DNA of 14,258 nucleotides from CAYHEQ01 sp964355795 (GTDB taxonomy: Bacteria > Patescibacteriota > JACPGU01): positions 1 to 14,258 of the forward strand of contig CAYHEQ010000022.1 of the NCBI GenBank assembly GCA_964355795.1. Reading direction: 5' to 3'. Position 1 is the first letter of the stretch, and every line of letters starts with the position of its first letter. The notes below the pieces were generated by a model. It was not told the origin of the DNA, did not search any database, and was given only the letters and a program-made list of their open reading frames with translations. Position numbers and translations under genes: made by a program. Below are positions 11,764 through 14,258 of the stretch, one piece after another.

Positions 11764-12234
11764 CTACGAATTTAGCGTTAGAATACTCCAAGTCAAATAG
11801 GTGGCGAAACTGACCCAAAGAAGATAGGGAACGAGGAGTAGCGAGGCTTTCTTGGAAATCGGCCAAATACAGGTAACGAGCGCCAAGACATTGCAAAGCA
11901 AAATAATCATTTCCGCCAGAGAATAAGAAATCTTGTGCCAGCCGAAGAACAAAATAGTCCAGCCTAGATTGAGCACGGCATTGATGACAAAAAACCAGAG
12001 TGCCCACCAAAAATTGGGGTGTTTACGACCAGACTTCAAGACCAAGATAGCCGACCAGGCAGTAAGAATAAAAATAATTGTCCAGACTAGACCGATAATC
12101 TGTCCACTCGGTGTCCAAGCTGGTAGTCTCAAGGTCTGATACCAATCCATGCCGAGGCTTGTTACCCAACTGCCTCCGATAGCTACGATCAAAGTAATTA
12201 AAATAACCAGAGAATAAGAAGTTTTGAGTTTCAT
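11764..12234 (-). CDS. TspO/MBR family membrane protein, 156 aa
   Basis: TspO/MBR (peripheral benzodiazepine receptor) proteins are five-helix membrane proteins that bind tetrapyrroles and sterols. Five hydrophobic helices are visible, with the family landmarks LPAWTPSG, GLVWTIIFILTAWSA, NLGWTILFFGWHKISYSLAE and the C-terminal WVSFATYLTWSILTLN. The ATG at 12234 has AGGAGG eight bases upstream. A longer reading frame starting at 12324 would begin inside the promoter and adds a basic, non-membrane extension, so it was rejected. The length matches the family. The stop (TAG) lies in CGCTAAATTCGTAGAGA, resembling the other repeat-derived gene ends. Confidence 0.93.
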   Translation of the reverse strand: MKLKTSYSLVILITLIVAIGGSWVTSLGMDWYQTLRLPAWTPSGQIIGLVWTIIFILTAWSAILVLKSGRKHPNFWWALWFFVINAVLNLGWTILFFGWHKISYSLAEMIILLCNVLALVTCIWPISKKASLLLVPYLLWVSFATYLTWSILTLNS

Positions 12235-12295
12235 GGCGTATGCCTCCTGCTTTACTTTTATTAGCCTCCTTTTTTCCCTCCTTCTTCTTTCCCCC

Positions 12296-12324
12296 AGTAT
12301 AACCTGACGCGCCCATCTAGGCAA
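12296..12324 (-). promoter_or_regulatory. Promoter of the TspO gene
   Basis: On the minus strand TTGCCT (12324-12319), a 17-bp spacer, TATACT (12301-12296). The leader of about 55 nt is purine-rich and holds three GGAGG-like sites, of which only the last is correctly spaced from the ATG. Confidence 0.6.
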
Positions 12325-12403
12325 CCCACAAAAGCGCAGGGCACTGCCTTAACGCAGAAAATGGTTGCGACAAGAGTTTTGCCAGTCAGATGAATTTTCA
12401 CGC

Positions 12404-12428
12404 AAAAAAAGAGTCGCTCACGCGACCC
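12404..12428 (-). terminator. Rho-independent terminator of the acidic-protein gene
   Basis: On the minus strand GGGTCGC, loop GTGA (a GNRA tetraloop), GCGACTC, then seven T. The stem has 7 bp including one G-U pair and lies about 75 nt after the stop at 12502. Confidence 0.85.
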
Positions 12429-12501
12429 TTGTGATTACAGGCATCCCGATGGACACCCTATTTTTTGAAAAGTAAAATTGAATAGTGGCGAAGATTGCGC
12501 C

Positions 12502-12876
12502 TCAAACTGACGGCTCATCTCTGTTTGCGCTCGAATCTTCCGACGCTTCCGGATTCTCGGCCACCTCTTCCGGCGCCGTTTCAACAGACTCCGCCTCTCC
12601 AGCCGACGCTTCTCCTCCCGGCTCTTCTTCGCCCGAGAAGTCTTTCTCTCCGAGTCCCCCGGCATCGTCTTCGCCCGGATCCTGGTCTTCGCCGTTCGCT
12701 TCCGCTTCGTCCGCAGAAACTTCCTCCGTCGGCGTTTCCGTTTTGCCCAGCTCCTCCTGCACCGCATCCACTTCCTCTGTGGGCACTTCGCTCGGATTTT
12801 CCGGAGCTTCGACCTCCTCCTTCGGCGCTTCCACCACTGGCGCTTCCGTTTCTTGAGTTTCCATTTCTTCGTCCAT
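12502..12876 (-). CDS. Highly acidic, low-complexity (disordered) protein, 124 aa
   Basis: ATG at 12876 is preceded by GGAGG with 6-nt spacing; the reading frame extends further upstream, but only this start has a ribosome site. The whole protein is Glu/Ala/Pro/Ser/Gly-rich (EEMETQETEAPVVEAPKEEV and similar), with almost no Lys or Arg and no Cys, so it should be intrinsically disordered and strongly negative. It lacks a signal peptide. A long G+C-rich frame on the opposite strand is a mirror of the low-complexity codons. Promoter, ribosome site and terminator all support the minus strand. Function unknown. It could be a polyanionic partner of basic proteins, but nothing here proves it. Confidence 0.75.
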   Translation of the reverse strand: MDEEMETQETEAPVVEAPKEEVEAPENPSEVPTEEVDAVQEELGKTETPTEEVSADEAEANGEDQDPGEDDAGGLGEKDFSGEEEPGGEASAGEAESVETAPEEVAENPEASEDSSANRDEPSV

Positions 12877-13013
12877 CGTCCACCTCCATAGTTTTCTTGC
12901 TACCACTTTGCTGGCGATATCTCTTGAGCCAAAAGCGCAGGAAAAGCCCCCACCACCTCCTTCCTATATTTTTAAGATTACGCTCTAGGCATTACGAAAT
13001 ATTGGCTACGTCT

Positions 13014-13042
13014 ATCATACCAAACTAAAAGAAAAAGAGCAA
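13014..13042 (-). promoter_or_regulatory. Possible promoter of the acidic-protein gene
   Basis: On the minus strand TTGCTC (13042-13037), a 17-bp spacer, TATGAT (13019-13014). It implies a leader of about 130 nt (12877-13007), which contains an unused AAGGAGG and otherwise no recognisable element. Confidence 0.4.
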
Positions 13043-13070
13043 ATATAGCTATTTTATTACTAGAGATTGG

Positions 13071-13316
13071 CTAAATGTTCCGCAATCTCTCCTTTTGCGC
13101 CTTAGTCAGCTTCTTAATTTGCTCTTCCCTCCTCCGCGCGCTAGACATGGAGTCGCATTTTTCCGTATAGACAATTTTTTCGGGTCTATTCCTCTGCGTA
13201 TATTTGGCTCCCTTGCCTTCTTGGTGCAAGTGAAATCTCTCCGCTACATCGCGAGCGATCCCCGTGTAGAGCCTATTCCCCCGACAGAGCAAAATATAAA
13301 CATACCAATCATCCAT
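13071..13316 (-). CDS. GIY-YIG domain protein (UPF0213-like), 81 aa
   Basis: WYVYILLC and LYTGIA replace the GIY and YIG strands. DVAERFHLHQEGKGAKYTQRNRPEKIVYTEKCDS and the C-terminal ARRREEQIKKLTKAQKERL complete the single-domain GIY-YIG fold of the UPF0213 (YhbQ-like) group. Proteins of this type are stand-alone nuclease domains with poorly known roles, possibly in DNA repair. The gene starts 8 nt after the bcp stop on the same strand, so both are likely on one transcript. No Shine-Dalgarno is visible, suggesting coupling to bcp translation. Confidence 0.92.
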   Translation of the reverse strand: MDDWYVYILLCRGNRLYTGIARDVAERFHLHQEGKGAKYTQRNRPEKIVYTEKCDSMSSARRREEQIKKLTKAQKERLRNI

Positions 13317-13324
13317 TGTTTGTT

Positions 13325-13813
13325 TTAAACTTTTGACTTTTCACTTGTGACTTTTGACTGGAAATCCTTCAGGATTTCCTCCGCGTGTTCGGCTGGCTTA
13401 ACTTTCTCGTAAATTTTCACGATTTTGCCTTCTGGATCAATTAAAAAAGACATCCTGTTCGTCCCCATATACTCTCGACCCATAAATTTCTTTCTGCCCC
13501 ACACCCCGTAGAGGCCCACCACTTTTTTCTCCTCGTCAGCCAGAAGCGGAAAGGGCAAGTCGTATTTTTTCGCAAATTTGTCGTGCGATTGCACATTATC
13601 AGTAGAAACGCCGAGAACGGCGATTCCCGCTTTTTTGAAAGAGGAAAAATTGTCGCGCAAAGTACACGCCTCGGTCGTACACCCCGGCGTGTCATCCTTG
13701 GGGTAAAAATACAGCAAAACCCATTGGCCTTGGTAGCCAGACAGGGAATGATTTTTGCCCGCTTGATCCGCGAGCGTGAAATCCGGCGCTTTTTGATTGA
13801 GTTTTGGGAGCAT
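13325..13813 (-). CDS. bcp: Thioredoxin-dependent peroxiredoxin, BCP/PrxQ type, 162 aa
   Basis: BCP-type peroxiredoxins reduce hydrogen peroxide and organic peroxides in the cytoplasm, using thioredoxin. The active site YPKDDTPGCTTEAC has the peroxidatic C45 with P38 and T42, and the resolving C50 five residues later, as in the PrxQ group. APDFTLADQAGK, VLGVSTDNVQSHDKFAKKY and PFPLLADEEKKVVGLYGVWG are typical. The last ten residues (SKVTSEKSKV) are encoded by a 7-nt-period tandem array which also supplies the stop; the enzyme proper ends before it. The gene follows the RelE-type toxin by nine bases on the same strand and precedes the GIY-YIG gene. Only a weak AGGT lies before the ATG. Confidence 0.96.
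   Translation of the reverse strand: MLPKLNQKAPDFTLADQAGKNHSLSGYQGQWVLLYFYPKDDTPGCTTEACTLRDNFSSFKKAGIAVLGVSTDNVQSHDKFAKKYDLPFPLLADEEKKVVGLYGVWGRKKFMGREYMGTNRMSFLIDPEGKIVKIYEKVKPAEHAEEILKDFQSKVTSEKSKV
13329..13359 (-). repeat. Four-unit 7-nt-period array at the 3' end of bcp
   Basis: On the minus strand AGTCAAA, AGTCACA, AGTGAAA, AGTCAAA, AGTT follow in tandem. The array encodes the extra SKVTSEKSKV tail and runs into the TAA stop at 13327-13325. Confidence 0.8.
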
Positions 13814-13822
13814 TTGATATAT

Positions 13823-14077
13823 TTACCTATAAATAGTATGATCGCCAATACGGTGAAAACGCGCCGTATTGGCGATAAAGCCAAAGACAATGCGATAGCG
13901 AGCATCAACAGAAAAAGCCCAATATCCATCTAGAATTCCATGCAGTTTATGGGTTTTTAGGGCGCTATCAAAAGGATCGGTAATAAACATTTTTATTTTT
14001 TTCTTTGCCAAATCACGAGTCACCAAAGGAAGCTTTTTGTACTGTCTTTTGAAATTAGGTGAATAATCAATATTCAT
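13823..14077 (-). CDS. RelE/ParE superfamily toxin, 84 aa
   Basis: The compact basic protein starts MNIDYSPNFKRQYKKLP and has the core ALKTHKLHGILDGYWAFSVDARYRIVFGF followed by IGDHTIYR, which is the usual RelE/YafQ-like arrangement. Such toxins cut mRNA at the ribosome or poison gyrase. It directly follows the RHH antitoxin gene (9 nt between stop and start). A perfect 9-bp hairpin covers the region including the AU of its start codon, and there is no Shine-Dalgarno. Translation therefore probably depends on ribosomes arriving from the antitoxin gene. Whether it acts as ribonuclease or gyrase poison cannot be told. Confidence 0.88.
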   Translation of the reverse strand: MNIDYSPNFKRQYKKLPLVTRDLAKKKIKMFITDPFDSALKTHKLHGILDGYWAFSVDARYRIVFGFIANTARFHRIGDHTIYR

Positions 14078-14100
14078 TTGGATATTTTACTTATCCAAAT
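14076..14100 (-). promoter_or_regulatory. Hairpin over the antitoxin stop and toxin start
   Basis: ATTTGGATA (14076-14084) and TATCCAAAT (14092-14100) form a perfect 9-bp stem with a 7-nt loop containing the antitoxin TAA. The first two bases of the toxin ATG are in the stem. Confidence 0.7.
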
Positions 14101-14258
14101 CATTAACGGATTGTAATCTTTTGCCTTTCCCCTGTGCGAATTCTGCCTCCGATCTGTTAATGTCATTTAAAATTCTTTGATCGACCCAAAACCTAATCAG
14201 AGAACGCATAAATTCACTCGTGGAAGCAAAACCACCCCTTTTCACTTCTTTCTTGATG
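14087..14258 (-). CDS. Ribbon-helix-helix (ParD/CopG-like) antitoxin, C-terminal part cut by window edge
   Basis: The 56 visible C-terminal residues begin IKKEVKRGGFASTSEFMRSLIRFW, matching the second half of ParD-type RHH antitoxins (form: KxGxxSxSEFxRxxxR). The remainder, NRSEAEFAQGKGKRLQSVNDLDK, is the flexible toxin-binding tail. The gene sits immediately upstream of the RelE/ParE-like toxin, so the pair is a type II toxin-antitoxin module. The N-terminus, promoter and operator lie beyond the right edge. Confidence 0.85.
   Translation of the reverse strand, partial: IKKEVKRGGFASTSEFMRSLIRFWVDQRILNDINRSEAEFAQGKGKRLQSVNDLDK

Noticed and set aside
12900..12953. Possible 17-aa leader peptide (GTG start) before the acidic-protein gene
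   Set aside because: The AAGGAGG is only two bases from the GTG, too close for normal initiation, and the peptide has no regulatory codon run.
12485..13028. Long plus-strand frames opposite the acidic-protein gene
   Set aside because: They are Ser/Ala/Pro low-complexity mirrors of the minus-strand codons and lack ribosome sites; promoter, GGAGG and terminator favour the minus strand.
1..14258. Recoded TGA (as in Gracilibacteria and Absconditabacteria)
   Set aside because: TGA ends the 94-aa, Cys-domain, DUF5678 and acidic-protein genes at sensible positions, and no conserved protein here reads through TGA.

Overview
The window looks like a piece of a small-genome bacterium of the Candidate Phyla Radiation, probably Parcubacteria/Patescibacteria. 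The pointers are a threonyl-tRNA synthetase without the N-terminal TGS domain, DUF5667 and DUF5678 proteins, a Trp-repressor-like YerC/YecD protein, a REP-associated Y1 transposase, many short palindromes inserted in and between genes, and little Shine-Dalgarno signal before several housekeeping genes. The standard bacterial code fits: TGA ends several genes at family-typical positions. This assignment is an inference from gene content, not from a phylogeny.

Layout. Positions 1-88 hold the N-terminus of an AbrB/MazE-type antitoxin (minus), with a promoter divergent from a two-gene operon of unknown small proteins (248-775). Next come miaA (minus, 891-2006), a small unknown gene (2125-2514, plus), thrS (minus, 2601-4421) and a RAYT transposase (minus, 4517-5215) bracketed by its probable REP palindromes. 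A large secreted cysteine-containing protein (minus, 5334-6995) is divergent from a secreted coiled-coil DUF5667 protein (plus, 7198-8232). Then a YerC/YecD regulator (minus, 8287-8592), a membrane-anchored FAD oxidoreductase (minus, 8661-10031) and a patatin-like phospholipase (plus, 10197-11021). On the minus strand follow tRNA-Val(GAC), a retropepsin-like protease overlapping that tRNA and coupled to a DUF5678 protein, a TspO/MBR membrane protein and an acidic disordered protein. The window ends with a same-strand run: an RHH antitoxin (cut by the edge), a RelE/ParE toxin, a BCP peroxiredoxin and a GIY-YIG protein.

The most striking aspect is repeat load. At least three kinds of repeat occur: (i) REP-like palindromes, often as head-to-head pairs, including a perfect 46-bp palindrome inside the RAYT gene; (ii) degenerate arrays with a 7-nt period; (iii) ATTCG-based arrays with an 8-10 nt period. 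They sit in-frame inside coding sequences (four in miaA, one in the RAYT gene) or exactly at gene 3' ends, where they supply the stop codon (miaA, thrS, FAD oxidoreductase, bcp). A second theme is leaderless initiation: miaA, thrS and the DUF5678 gene each have a -10 hexamer six bases before the ATG and no usable Shine-Dalgarno. Genes with leaders (DUF5667, TspO, the cysteine protein, the acidic protein) have clear GGAGG sites.
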